Source: Marthasterias glacialis (Eukaryota > Echinodermata > Asteroidea > Forcipulatida > Asteriidae). Taken from it: a DNA stretch of 64,000 bases. How positions within the stretch are numbered: position 1 is the stretch's first letter; each line of letters begins with the position of its first letter. Positions 45,087-57,778 of the stretch are shown here, piece by piece. The DNA is taken from positions 17,304,698 to 17,368,697 of the forward strand of contig OU452228.1 in the NCBI GenBank assembly GCA_911728455.2. The letters are read 5' to 3'. A program made the position numbers and the translations under genes. A model generated the notes under the pieces. It was not told where the DNA came from, searched no databases, and saw only the letters and a program-made list of their open reading frames with translations.

Positions 45087-46203
45087 CTGGAAGAACCAGT
45101 TATTATTTTTGACAAATATTTTGTCTTTGGGATAGCAATGTATCTCAAATCTGTCCTCCAGTGTTGAAAAAACACTGCCTCCCCACATCTGTCCTCTCCA
45201 GTATCTGCCAACTCTCTCTTCATCATGTTGAACACACCCCCCTCCCCTTTGGGAGGTAGGAAGGAAGGTGTATTTTATCACTGTCAGGAAGTTTATTGCC
45301 GCACTTGCCAGAGTAGTTCTCCAGCTGTTCCAATGAAAAAAATTTGTACTTGTTCTGTTGTTTGGAGCTCTTAATCAATTTTAGACATGTAAATTTTCCA
45401 TTTGAATTTTTAAAGTGGACAATAAAGTGATAAAGATTAACATAATTATGGTCTTCACTGAAACTTCACCCTTCTTAGAAAACCTGGTGATGGAAATTTC
45501 TCCTTCACTGGAAGAACAAGTTATTATTTTTGGTAAATGATTTTTGACCTTTGGGATGGCAGTGTATCTCAAATCTGTCCTCCTGTGTCAAATAAACACT
45601 GCCTCCCGCCGCACTTGCCAGAGTAGTTCTCCAGCCGTTCCAATGAAAAAAAGTTGTACTTGTTTGGATCTCTTAATCAATTTTAGACATGTAAATTTTC
45701 CATTTGAATTTTTAAAGTGGACGATAAAGTGATAAAGATTAACATGTGGTCTTCACTGAAACTTCACCCTTCCTTAGAAATCCTGGTGATGGAAACTTCT
45801 TCACTGGAAGAACAAGTTATTATTTTTGGCAAACGATTTTTGACCTTTGGGATAGCAATGTATCTCAAATCTGTCCTCCAGTGTAAAATAAACACTGCCT
45901 CCTGACATCTCTCCTCTCCAGAATCTGCCAACTCTCCATTCATCATGAACACACCCCCCTTTGGGAGGTAGGAAGGAAGGTGTATTTTATCGATGTCAGG
46001 AAGCTTATCGCCGCACTTGCCAGAGTAGTTCTCCAGCCGTTCCAATGAACATTTTTTTGTACTTGTTTGGATCTCTTAATCAATTTTAGATATGTTAATT
46101 TTCCAATTTAATTTTTAAAGGGACAATAAAGTGATAAAGATTAACATGTGGTCTTCTCTGAAATTTCACCCTTCCTTAGAAATCCTGGTGATGGAAACTT
46201 CCT
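45087..46203 (+). repeat. Three-copy tandem duplication
   Basis: Units begin with CTGGAAGAACNAGTTATTAT at about 45087, 45507 and 45803. Unit 2 lacks about 120 bp present in units 1 and 3. Each unit runs through TCTCAAATCTGTCCTCC, GCACTTGCCAGAGTAGTTCT and TTAATCAATTTTAGA. The last ends at about 46203. Overlapping open frames on both strands are by-products. Confidence 0.85.
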
Positions 46204-47302
46204 CGATCCACCTACAAAAACAAGGTTGAGCACGACAAATACTTTATTACAGCCATGTTTATACATCAATAAATATTGGAAGGATAATTACAATTGTACA
46301 GATTAAATAATTAAGAAAAGTCTTTGTTTTATCTGTGGTTTTGTAAACGTTCCTACTGTTCTTTATCGATGTCAACGAGGTTTATAGTATTGAGAAATGA
46401 GACAAGTACTTATGGAGTAATGAGGGGCCTTCATTTTGGTGAATCTGGGCTTCAGTATTTGGGGAACAGATCTTGTAAGTTATAAAAATCAAAACTTCCT
46501 GAATTTTTGTGCCCAATTTTCCCAAAGGTGGAAATGGCCATCCCCCACTCACCATCAGCTATGCCAACGCTCTCACATTCATCTCACAATATTATGTTTT
46601 ACTTTCAAAGTTTTTCTTTGTCTGGCAGAACCTTGTCTTGGTTAATACCATGAACATCTCTCCATGCTGTACAACCCCAGTTAGTACCAATGAGATTTTA
46701 CTCTTCACACCCATCTCTCTACTGGTGGTGATCCAGGAAGTACCGGTAACCAAGTACCAACTGTCTCTGTGCCTGTCCTGAACAGGAGCCAAATGATGAG
46801 CATGCTGGGGTTTTGGTTTTTTTTTTTTAGCAACGATCTAAGTATGCCTGATGAACAATGATAATAATGTTGTAAAGCACTTTGATCTGCTACTAGGATA
46901 TGTGCGCTACATGTATATAAGAACCCATTATTATTATTTGTATTATTACTATTGTGGGTTTTTTTTTGTTTTTTTTATTGTTTTTTATTTATATCATGAC
47001 CTCCACTGTGGGACTGTGATTTCCTCCATTTAATTGTTAAAGTGTCTCACAACAAGAATCTTTAGTGTTTTCCCAGGGCCTCAAAGGCAACCACATTGTG
47101 ACAGGGTGAACTGAAGTTACTTGCCATCCAAAACATTTCGTTTGATTTTTTTGCTCCCACCTCCTACTCCTAGCTCTTTCCATGTGTACCCCCTCTTATG
47201 GCATAAATCCCCATAGTGCTACGTCAACTCCCCTGCACAGTTGAAGCAGGGGGAAGTATATATATGCAATTAACATCATATTATTATTTGAGTTTTATTC
47301 AC
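46204..47302. other. Non-coding with a SINE/LINE-type tail
   Basis: GTAAAGCACTTTGATCTGC ... GTGCGCTACATGTATATAAG plus ATTATTATTATT at about 46870-46950 is a typical retroposon 3' tail. Poly-T runs lie near 46817 and 46960. Nothing else supported. Confidence 0.45.
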
Positions 47303-47371
47303 AGATTGACAGACCATTGAGGACATCAGTTTCGTTGCTGTCAGTTGTTGAGAGTTTTGTTTTACCAAAGG
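47303..47371 (+). CDS. Candidate short plus-strand exon
   Basis: Bounded by an acceptor (TTTATTCACAG) and a donor (CCAAAG|GTAATT). Open in only one frame, reading IDRPLRTSVSLLSVVESFVLPK. A further open segment follows a good acceptor at 47734 (GGGGTCCAG) and runs to 47920 in one frame (RFIPLPNSQRAELEDMAWGH), but the phase does not join directly; in phase, the second exon would stop after six codons. Not recognised. If real, this belongs to a plus-strand host gene. Confidence 0.25.
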
Positions 47372-47920
47372 TAATTTACTGCAATTTTAATAATGTGTGC
47401 CCTAACTGTTAATATACTCAATAAGTTAAAGTTGCTGGAAGACTTTTTCTGTCAGTGAATTGACTTGCAGGTACAACTTGTTAAACTATTACATTCACAT
47501 AGTAAGTTTGTCATTGGGAGGTATTTAGCCAGTATGTTGTCTTGCAATGTTTTTACTCGCTTTCAGTCACCAACCCTTGATGATTGAATCATCCAAAGAA
47601 TCACAGCAAGAAGTTAACTAAATACCTTTCAAATTTAATTGATATAAAGTCATAGAGTGCATTGTGATGTAAAGGCATAATAGCAAGGATTTGTTGACCA
47701 ACTTTTTAAATTTTCTTTTTGTTTGGGGTCCAGGTTTATCCCATTGCCAAATAGTCAACGGGCTGAGCTTGAGGACATGGCTTGGGGTCATGTGGACCTA
47801 GTTCTCTTGCCTAATGGAGAAGGAGAGAGCGCCCTCTTCTGGTTGATGTCGATGCCTTCATGCAGTAGACTCTGTTACAAGACATACAGAGATCATCTGG
47901 GTATTGAAGATTATCTGTAG

Positions 47921-50900
47921 ATGCCTTCCTCCATGATAGATGTAAATAATTAAAGCACATCTTGTAACTTTTGGAATATTACCCCCGGCTGATGGACTGA
48001 TTTTCAAGCCAACAGTGTGCTCCCGAGTTTTTATATTCTGGGCGGCTTATATTCCATCATCTATAGTAGTCATTAGTTTTATTTTAACAGCAGTGGCATC
48101 ACCACCTCTGAGGAAATTTTCAATTGGGAGAGGGGCATGCAGAGGCAAAGACATGCAGAGGCAAAGACATGGGGGTGGGGGCTATTTAATGTATTGAACC
48201 ATTCAGTTACACATGGACTCATTCCTACTGGTAACATACATTGGTTTGACCAAGCCCTTACAACATGCAGTCCTAGTTTTGTCTCAGCCCTCTGCTGCTT
48301 CTGATGTATGGCTGAATGTTGTACACAAAGTTTGATTTACTGTCCACAGAATTTTAGTCCATATTTGACTGGTTTCTATGGCATGTATTGGAATGGAACC
48401 AGCTGCTCATCAATCTTAATATTTCCCCCCTGTGCTGTAGCACCTTCTACATGCCGATGCAAAGTTCAAGCACACTACTGTTACTGCAGAAAACTTGTCA
48501 TCGGCTTTTCTGGTGTCCCGTGTTATTCTCATCAAAGCACATCATGGTCAGTACATGCATCTTGCAACCTTGTTCCGCTCTTTGCTGCCTGGCACAATGG
48601 TCGAGCCCCCCCCCCCCCCAACCCTGGTTATGCCACTGTGTAAGAGACAAGTTATACCAAGTACTCTAAGATTACGTTTTCAGTAAAACACATTTTGTAT
48701 ACATGTATACGTGTATGTAAACATTTGTAGTTTGTCTATATTTGTTTCAGTGGCATAGCCTAGACAACCATGATCACACACTTTTCAACGCAAAGATTTA
48801 AAGGTTTGAACCTGAAATGGTCTGAAAGAAAAAGGCTTTCAAAAACTGTTCGATTCCTTAGTCTATTTGAAATTCCGCAAGGCTGACTCTTCCAATGTTA
48901 ATAATTACAGTGATTTAAATTACAAACAAAATCAACGGGTGGCTACATAATCGTCTGGCACTGGTAGTGGTAGTGATAAGTGTACAACTCAAATGAACCT
49001 CTTTTGTAGTAGAATATGTGACTAAAATTAATGTCACAACACTCAACTTTAATAAAAGGGCTTAGTAACTGTGTCAGTATTACCAAAGCCATGTGTCGGT
49101 GTGACTCTGTCAATCACATCATAGTCTTTGCACGTCTTTGCTTGTCTTTGCCATCATGACGCACATGTAGTACACACTGTAACTAACGTGCTTACATGTA
49201 ATCATTGGTCGTTCAATCCGTCTATAGGCCATATGACACTACGAAAGATTGCCGTGGTGGACATGGGTCTGATCTGTGTTTAAGTGGCTCACCTTTTCAC
49301 ACTACATGTACAACATTTCAATCCAGCGTTGACCCATCTAGAGCGCTCGATCCATTTCGAAACCAACCCACTGCTCAGGAGGTGGGTTGAGGGGCTTTCA
49401 ATCCATGTCAAAAGCCGCAGTGTGAACATTCCTGGGTTTATTTTCTATCCGTGTTGGGGTGTGTGCATGTCATATCACTCATGGGAGTAAACCATGTGTA
49501 CTGTTGCCAGTGTGAAAAGATCATCCACATCACACGTGTCAAAAAGTTACATGTGTAACCCAAAGACTATTTTCGTGGAACAGTGAACGCTGAGAGGATC
49601 AAACTGTTTTAGTTTTTTTCGGAGTTGACATGGGTTGGACCCGTGTAGATTTCAACATATGTAGAAAGGTACATAGTGTGAAAAGGCCTAACTATTAATT
49701 GAGATGCAGTGGAATCCAGGACCTCGCATTGTTCTTCCTATTGTAACTCCTCATTTTTGTGCGTAATCATGGTAAGCTTTAAAAGCTACAGACAGCAAGA
49801 CCAAACAGCTCATTTCAGAGCCACGACTCTTGCAGAAAGAGATTTATACATGGTTGTACCCTGCAAGTTTACTAGTTATAGTAGCTTCTATTAAATATAG
49901 ATTTAACAGGTTCAGATTTGCAACTTCATGTTTAACAAAAATCAGAGGAAATGGTCAAGTACACTTAACTTTGCAGTGTTTTTCGGTTTTCCTGCCATAC
50001 TTTTTGGTTGCTTCCTATAACACACCCCATGCAAAGCTTTAAACAACTTAAATCTATATTTGCTAGATAATACACGGGGCGACCAAACTAGTATCTAAGG
50101 GTCATTCACACCTTTGAATATATATGGCAATGAAGTAATAAAAAACAAGTACTACAAACAGAAGAAATGTACTTCTTGACCTTTATTTTGACCTTTTTTT
50201 TTTCGTTCTTCAACCCAGAATAATTGGGCCTTTCCCATAAAATATGTCAATTGGAAATCGCGCATGCACACTTATATTTTGGATGGCAAAATTTTGGAAA
50301 CAGTGCACCCTTTTGCATGGGACTGATGGAAGTGCGACACATACACTATTTGTGCGTCTGCTTTGCGCACATTTTTATGGCATTTGCCAACCAACAGGGT
50401 TTGTATGCATGCGTGAATGTAATTAGCATATTTCAAGGGAAAGACCCATTAGGACAATGGGGACATCCAATCTTTACCTCCAATTTGCTGTGTGTTTCTG
50501 TGTCGATAAGTGAGAGTCACCTTCCAGTAACTAGCAGTTACGCATGTATACAACAATTTTAAGTGATGTTTTAAAATTAAAGCAATTAAATTACCAATTC
50601 TAGAATGTCAACATGAATGTACTGTTGCACTGAAATTGAATACACGTTTTTGTACTGTAAGTAAACATGCTTCAAAATTATATTTTTTTTAACAGTTCAA
50701 AAACAACTATACATTGCTGTTTTTACAAAACAACAATTTCTTAACAACATAACTTCATCAACTCAGTGATATTGTCCTTAACTGCAATTTCATCCCAGTA
50801 ATCATCAGATGGAACTTCAATCTAAAATTACTATCATTCAGAAAGAACAAATCAGACACCACAGATAATTTTTTATCCATACAAAATTCATTCTTAACTA

Positions 50901-52483
50901 CACCAAATGAATACTTTGGGAAAGATATATCACAAAATCTATACACCAGGCACTTTAAAATATGATATTAAACCAATTTTATGAAATTCACACAAACTGT
51001 ATTTAAGGACCTTAAATAGTACTGAACAAGAATAACAACACAATTTCGAAGGGTCTCAGGTTTTGACCCTAGCAGTGTCTTTCTAAAGCCTTTGAGAAAG
51101 ACTCTGCTAGGTTCAACATGTGAGACCATTCACAGTTGTCTTCATTTATAACATAGGTCCTTTAGGTTGTATTTTCTCAAAAATAAAAACGGAAATGAAT
51201 AAAGATCATCGATTATTTGTTTTATAGGGAAAAAAATTAAACCTATATTTCCTACCTAAAATATACATAAATTACACAGCTTATACATTAAAAAAATTCA
51301 GCTTTCTTTCAAAAGATATTTTACGATGAGTTATTTTGCACTTAGTCCAAATCATTTTGTATGATTTATTGAAAAACATGAATAGTGTACAACAGGCCTG
51401 TACTAAAAAGAACACATACTAATATATTAAACAGAATCTATTGAAAATTGCACACTGGAATGAATTGAACATTTGACTTGGAGTAAGTTAGGTCAAGGAC
51501 CAACGATTAACTAGTGATTGGTTAGTGAGGCAAGTAGTGCATGTGCACTGAAGTTGAAGTGCAAACAACTCTAGTCAATGTAACCATGAGAAAATGGCAA
51601 AATCAACGATAACTGGTCTAACCTCTGCACTGTGCCTATGTAACAGCTATTGGTAACCAGTGATGCAACCAACCTCGATAGGCTGGTTGAGAGTACATGT
51701 AGTTGACTGGACTAGTCCAACTATCGTTGACTAGCATGAGTTCGATCAGAGTCAGTCGAACTACATGGTAATGTATGGTCCTTGATCGAGCTTGCTTTTG
51801 AGTATATTTCAGTACATGTACCTGTTCATTTGACAGAATACAGTAGAATTTCAACTCACATGATGAAATAATGAAAAACTTGTAATGCAAGTCAAGTCTG
51901 ATACAGAAACTTACACAGAACTAATTTGAACTCTGCATTTTTATTTTGAATTTTGTTTGATGGGATGCAGATAAAGCTTGGAGTTTTTCATTGTCTGTTT
52001 TTTTTTATAATGTTATACTTGATATTTTCCTAGACCACACAGGGGTTGGTCTGACGACCCGATTCCACTAGCCACCTTGGTTTACAAGAGGGTCGGTCAA
52101 GTATCATGATAACACTCATGATACTGATGTAAATAACCCGTTCCAAATCATCCTCGCTAACTGCTCTATCATGATACCATGATAGCATCATGTGAGGTTT
52201 GTAAGTGAGGCGGTCATGCTTGGTGGCTCGTGAATCAGTTGGCCCGATCTAAAATACAAATAAGGTTTCAAATAAAAGTGTGTTGTTGCAAAGCAAAGCA
52301 AATATTTGTGACGCAAACAATCAGTGTGGACTGTTTTCATACCGTGAGTCAAGAAAATTTGTTTCGCTTTCACAGATTGCATGAAGTATGAACTGGGCTA
52401 AATGATACACTATCGCAAAGGAGGATTTCTCACAAAAGATTGCAAGCAAATAGCATCTTCTTTGTGTAAACTGCAGTGTTTTT
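47921..52483. other. Long non-coding stretch
   Basis: No gene supported. Features seen: tandem GACATGCAGAGGCAAA words near 48135, a C12 run near 48607, many ATCATGATA palindromic words at 52100-52190, and a weak inverted pair TCAAGGACCA (about 51493) / TGGTCCTTGA (about 51777) that could bound a 300-bp MITE. Confidence 0.4.
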
Positions 52484-53443
52484 TCAGACCGACTTTTTCT
52501 GTAAAAGATTTGTGTGGAACTTGTGGTGGTCTCTCAGAGTTGTCCCACGGGTGAAACCCTTGCCACAAACATCGCAAGTGAATGGCTTTAACTTGGTGTG
52601 GACAATTTGATGCTGTCTGAGATTGCAAAGCTGTATGAAGCTATTGCCGCAGATTTCACAAATGAAACGTTTGTCTTTTGTGTGGACCCTGATGTGCTTG
52701 GTTAAGCTGCTTCTATCAGCGAAGGTTTTACTGCAACTGTTGCAAGGGAATGGTTTTTCCCTGGTGTGGACCCTCCGATGCCTTGTCAGACTACTGTTGA
52801 TGGGGAATGCTTTTCCGCATACGTCACAAACATACGGTTTATCATTGGTGTGGACTGTACAATGTTGCCTAAGATTGCTGCGCTGTGTGAAACATTTCCC
52901 GCACAAATCACAAATAAATGGTCTCTCTTTGGTGTGGACTCTAAGGTGCATGTCTAGACTGCTTCTGCGTGAAAAGGCTTTGCCACAAATGTCGCAGATC
53001 ATAGGTTTACCCCCAAAGTGGTTCCGATGGTGCTGTTTAAGAAGGCTTTGGTTACGGAAGGATTCCCCACACAACTCACACGTGAATGATTTATGCTTGG
53101 TATGGATCTTATGATGCTTAGTGAGGCTTCTTTTATCTGAGAAGGTCCTACTGCAAATGCTGCAACCACAAGGTTTCTCAATGATATGTATGGAGCGATG
53201 CTGTTTGAGATTGCCATTCTGTGTGAAGAACTTCCCACAGATGTCACAACCAAACGGTCTCTCCAGAGTGTGCGTCCGAACGTGCCTTTTTAGACTACAA
53301 CTTATCGAGAATCTCTTGTTACATATGGTACAAACGTACGGTTTTTCCTTGGTGTGGACTCGCTGATGAAGTTTCACACTACTTTTACCTGTGAACGATT
53401 TGCCACAAATGTGACACACATTGCGTCTGCTTTTACCATCCAT
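52484..53443 (-). CDS. Eleven-finger C2H2 zinc-finger protein
   Basis: ATG 53443 (MDGKSRRN) opens a 319-codon single-exon frame with eleven tandem C2H2 fingers in the standard C-x2-C-x12-H-x3-H form, joined by HTKEKP-type linkers that mark Krueppel-like DNA-binding proteins. No KRAB, BTB or ZAD domain is present. A possible acceptor (TTTTAATTTAG, about 53461) just upstream allows 5' exons. After the eleventh finger the frame ends LLQKKSV, but a neighbouring frame continues KSFTEKVGLKKHCSLHK, the second half of a twelfth finger. The C-terminus therefore seems to have been shortened by a deletion and frameshift. The fingers are otherwise undamaged. Sequence-specific DNA binding is expected; the target is unknown. 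Confidence 0.85.
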   Translation of the reverse strand: MDGKSRRNVCHICGKSFTGKSSVKLHQRVHTKEKPYVCTICNKRFSISCSLKRHVRTHTLERPFGCDICGKFFTQNGNLKQHRSIHIIEKPCGCSICSRTFSDKRSLTKHHKIHTKHKSFTCELCGESFRNQSLLKQHHRNHFGGKPMICDICGKAFSRRSSLDMHLRVHTKERPFICDLCGKCFTQRSNLRQHCTVHTNDKPYVCDVCGKAFPINSSLTRHRRVHTREKPFPCNSCSKTFADRSSLTKHIRVHTKDKRFICEICGNSFIQLCNLRQHQIVHTKLKPFTCDVCGKGFTRGTTLRDHHKFHTNLLQKKSV

Positions 53444-54201
53444 TGTAAAAGGCGGCTAAATTAAAAGATAAAAGAAAATGCATACAACTGATCAATTAAA
53501 AGGTTCAGTACTTTTTAAGACCCGAGCCTTGATGCCCAGGCATACATACCTTTACACCAAGAGACTTCAAGGCAATATCTCAATCCATCAAACTCGCACG
53601 TTTAACTCATTAAAACCCTGCAGTGCAAAATACAAATACACAAACCCCCAACACCTTTGAGATGGTCTAGAGATTGTAAAACAATTCCCCCATACCCCTG
53701 CAAGCCCCCTAAAGGATTCCACTATATCACTAAGAAGGAAAAAACACACCCTCAATACACGCTTCAATAAATCTTGTTTAATGGACTCTGAGCATCCCCA
53801 ACTCCTTTGAGAGGGTCTAGAGATTGTATAACAATTCCCCCATTCCTCAATTCCCCCCCCCCCCCCCCCCCCCCCCCCGCAAGCGCCCTGAAGAATTCCA
53901 TTTTATAACTAATTAATTTTATCTGCGGACATAAAACTAATCTGATAAACACAAGTTCCTGCCATGTCTGCAACACTGTTTACGATCAGGCCTTGCTATA
54001 AATTTCAAAGAAAAATACTCAGTCAAACCAAACAACAGTTTTTTTGCAGTGAATGAGGATTACAGGGATTATCGGATTAGCGAGAGTGATCAAAGAAGCC
54101 ACACGGAAACCAGATTTCTAAGTTTTCAGATCATCTATTGAACTCAATAAACTGAACAAAAAAGGCAAAGGATTATTTACAGGAACGGAAAAAATTACTT
54201 G
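53444..54201. repeat. Non-coding with a duplicated C-rich segment
   Basis: GAGAGGGTCTAGAGATTGTA, AACAATTCCCCCAT, CAAGC-CCCT and GATTCCA occur at about 53655-53732 and again at 53806-53918. The second copy contains a C26 homopolymer (53853-53878). No gene. Confidence 0.6.
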
Positions 54202-54370
54202 AAGAAAATGAACTTGTTGTGGAAAACCTCCCATCACAAAAGAATCAAATAAAAAACGGAAAGAAGCTTTTTTTTTTCTTTCTTTAGCTTTCGTTTGCCC
54301 AAAAAAATGCAATGAAGAAAATGAACTTATTGTGGAAAACCTTCCATCACAAAAGAATCAAACAAATAAT
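54202..54370 (+). repeat. 113-bp-spaced direct duplication
   Basis: AAGAAAATGAACTTNTTGTGGAAAACC...CATCACAAAAGAATCAAA appears at about 54202 and 54315 with few changes. Non-coding. Confidence 0.7.
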
Positions 54371-54507
54371 GGCAAATAATAATAGTAATGACAGGAAAAA
54401 ATTGTATGAAAAAATGTTAATGACAATCATGAATCAGTTCTGTCCTTTAATTCAGTTCAGTTTACACAGCCATGATACAGTGGATGCAGGTAACTTCATG
54501 AGTTCTT

Positions 54508-56207
54508 CAGCTTTGGCTGTGTTCCATGCAGCTGAACCGGTGACAGAGGCAGCAGACGCGGGATGTCCTACGCCGTCGTCTTGCGTCGGGGTTACGATGA
54601 CACATATGGCAAGATCCGATTGGGGCTGGGTTGTCGTCTGCGGCCGGTTACTGTCGTGCGAGGTGCAACTCATATCCAAGATATGACATTGCCATGGTCG
54701 TTGCTCTCCTCATCCTGACAGGACGTCCCACCCGCATGCGGATCTGTGGCTCAACCAAACCCATGATGACATCGCTGAGGAAAGCGTGTCGACGACTACT
54801 TTCCCTCTGATGCCAACCTGGGCTCAGTTGGAGCCACAGGGCATAGGCGTTGATCCAAGCCAAGTTGATTAGGTCGAAGAAGACAACCAAGACCATCGCT
54901 TAGTCTTCCTTCCGCAATTGTACAGGCTGCACAATTGGTCGATGGTGTCCACTCCCGCTTTAGTGCTTTTTTATTAGTCGATGATGTCTGGCTTCTGGGT
55001 TATTGGGTTAGTTGCGTTGTCATGGTGCATTGTGGAGAGGAGTGTCACATTTTTGTTCTTTTTCGGCACAAATGACACCAGGGTCTTGTTGTTGAAGACG
55101 AAACGGGACGACTTCACATCCCTTCCCTTCACACTTTCCTTGCGCATCTCCTTGGGTACTTCGGGGCGATGGCCCTTGATTGTCCCGACGATGGTCATCC
55201 TTTGGGTGAGCAAATGGTCAGCTAAGGCGGCGCTTGTCAAAAAGTTGTCGCATGTGACATTGCGACCAGTTCTGTATTAGGGCTGGACCATGTCCTTCAC
55301 AACGCGGGCACCAAGTTCAAACTCTCGCCTCCCATCCTCCTTCCCGATGTATGGCTGGATGTTACAGACATAATGACTGTCGCTGTCCACACAGGCGCAA
55401 AATTTGAGGCCATACTTCGCAGGTTTTGCTGGCATGTACTGGCAGAAAGAACATCTTCCACGAAAAGCGACAAGCTGCTCATCCACGGTGAGGCAATTGC
55501 CGGGGCTGAAATATCGGCGACATGAAGCATCGAATGACTCAAAAACTTCTGGGATTGGAGCAAACTTGTCGGTTAACCTTCGTTGAGCACGAGTTGCCAA
55601 GTCATCGAACCGCAGCATTGTCAATATGTCCATAAATCTTTTGCCGGACATCGTGGATTGGCAAAGAGGTCGTGCAAAGAGGCCAGGCGTCCACAATGAT
55701 TGTGCCCTTTTGTGGCCCGACTTTGTTAGGCCGAAAAATAGCAGTAGCCCGATGGTTGAGCGAAGCTCCATCATGCCGATATTCTTCCACTGTCGTCCTC
55801 GCTTGGTAAGAGCAAATGCATTCGTGTGGTCCAGGATGAGTTGCAGCATCACCACTGGCAGGAACAGTTCCAAAAGCTGCAATTTTGATGAGTCCCGGTC
55901 CACATTTTGGGGGCCCGACCTCACATTGATGATATTTGCAGCTCGGGCTCTTCCTCTTGGGGGCACTTGGTCGGTCCATACACTGCCATCTGGTGCCGGG
56001 GAGCTGGCTGGGCTTGCTGGGCTGGGGCTGCTGGCTGGACCGGTGTGGCTGGCCGGGGCGGTGAGGACGGCACGGATGAATTGCTACTGTCGTCACTACT
56101 GCGGTCTTCTATGTCCGACACTATCCCGTCACTACAGATGAAGAATTCTGTTCATCGGAATCGTCTTGGAAAACCCCAGAAAGTACATCTTGTGCGGAAA
56201 GAGCCAT
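54508..56207 (-). pseudogene. piggyBac (PGBD-type) transposase, broken
   Basis: ATG 56207 (MALSAQDVLSG) opens a short frame; an acidic/Pro-rich N-terminus continues in other frames, then the transposase core at 55966-55277. The three catalytic Asp positions of piggyBac are visible: LTVDEQLVAFRGR, TCDNF (near 55250) and AGVDTIDQL (near 54940). A Cys-rich end (CHMCHRN, CCLCHRFSCMEH) matches the C-terminal domain that binds the transposon ends in known piggyBac proteins. Lesions: two or three frameshifts in the N-terminal part, TAA 55277-55279, a TAATAA at 54971-54976, and frameshifts near 54895 and before the Cys-rich end. GC content is much higher than in neighbouring DNA, and decay seems recent. 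Flanking TTAA sites were not found. Confidence 0.8.
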
Positions 56208-56888
56208 CTTGAGAAATATAATGAAATGGCTGATGATCAAGGGTTTTTGTGTTGAAGTTCTCTTACGTCACCCACTTTTTACAGCCAATCAGAGCTACAG
56301 GTTACCAGATTATCACCTCCCTAAAACAGTCCTAATAAATCTTGCCTCGTCTCCGCCATGTCTCATGGAATTATGAGTGTCCATTCACTGCTTGAATTTA
56401 TTTGTTTACATTTTATATACCTCCCACCATGGAACAAAAGGATCGATGAGATGGGGGTGGGGTGTAGCTAAGGAATTGGTCAACACTTTATGGTCAACAT
56501 CACTGTCTTTACATGTGTTCCTAATAAACATTGGTTCACAGTATACTGGAATCCTCATCAAGTGCCACTGGTTTATTTACACTTTGAAAATCAGCGTCTA
56601 CATGTATATCGCCGGCATCTAAATTCACCCCCCCCCCCAAAAAAAAAAAAAAAAAAGAAAAAACATGGAGGAGAGGTTGAAGGAGGATGACAAGTAAAAA
56701 CATCCTGTTACTCATGGCATCCCCATTGCTTTACTGACTACATTTATTCTCAACTGAAAAGAGGATAAACACAAGACGCTCCATTCACACAGTCATACAA
56801 AAGCACTGCCCTGCCCCCCCTTACCACACAAGTAAATAAAGTTCACAAATTTGGTTAGCACAAAAAAATCTTGCTCAGCAGACATAGG
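56208..56888. other. Non-coding with C and A homopolymers
   Basis: A C10 then A18 run at about 56628-56656. No gene supported. Confidence 0.4.
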
Positions 56889-57315
56889 TTACCAGCCCAA
56901 ATATTGGTATGTAATTTTGCTTAGCAAATTAATTTCTTTGGCAAGGTTTCATGAAAAGTTTGACAGCCTGTTGACGATTTGATGTACTAAGCTTTCAAAT
57001 CAAAAAAAGAGGAAAAATTACCTCTAATAATGAGCACCCTGCTCATTCACTGAGATAATGGTAGCTTTTGCTCCATTCCTTGATAAATAACCCAGAGTTA
57101 AGAACCAGGCTAACAGCCAAAATACTGACATGTTATTTTGCTTCACAAACTTATTTGTTAAACAAGATTTCAGGAAAAGTTCGACAAAGATGATTTGATG
57201 TATTAAGCTTTTCAAATCAAAGAAAGCAGAAAAATTACCTCTCAGAATGAGCACCCTACTCATTCACTGAGATAATCGTAGCTTTTGGTCCATTCCTCAA
57301 TAAATAACTAGGGGT
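56889..57315 (+). repeat. 217-bp-period direct duplication
   Basis: GAGCACCCTGCTCATTCACT... at 57032 recurs at 57249. Shared sequence extends from TTTTGCTTNNCAAA through GATTTGATGTANTAAGCTTT to AAATAACNNNGNGTTAAGAAC. Moderately diverged. Part of the first unit resembles the CAGCCCAAATA / GCTTAGCA words of the foldback family near 28100. Confidence 0.7.
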
Positions 57316-57778
57316 TAAGAACAGGTGCAGAGGTCAAGAGTTATAATTATTACTAGTGTCTACCTGCCTACTCAACATGGCCTGTACACTATTTGTTCAT
57401 AGATTTACTGAGGCACAAAAACTTTCCTTTATTAGTAAAAATTTACTTTTATATTTTAATGACTAATATTTGCCTTTTTGGGGTTTTTTTTTTTGAGGGG
57501 GGGGGGGAATTCAGAAATTTGGCTTTTTATTCAGAAGATCATCACACTCACAAAGTCCTTTGATGGCCAACACGAAGCGGAGGAAGTCTAGCATAACAGC
57601 ACTACTTAATATGGGGCTGTAATTAAAGCCCCAGCTCAAACATAATTGTTCCCAGATTTACCCATATCTCACAATTGAATGTATAAAGATAATGGCGGCA
57701 AAAAACTTTCCTTTAAATATTTTTGCTCGAAGTGTTAGCCATCATTTTAAAATAAATTAAGATCAAAATTAATTTTTA
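57316..57778. other. Non-coding spacer
   Basis: T- and G-homopolymers near 57485-57508. No gene, RNA or element end supported. Confidence 0.35.

Noticed and set aside
45048..46045. Similar minus-strand open frames repeated three times
   Set aside because: They follow a three-copy tandem duplication and are cut differently in each unit, so coding function is unlikely.
51490..51790. Possible MITE bounded by TCAAGGACCA inverted words
   Set aside because: Only about 10 bp match and the adjacent sequence does not continue the inversion.
52623..53114. Plus-strand open frame of 163 codons
   Set aside because: Antisense shadow of the zinc-finger array; periodicity follows the fingers on the other strand.
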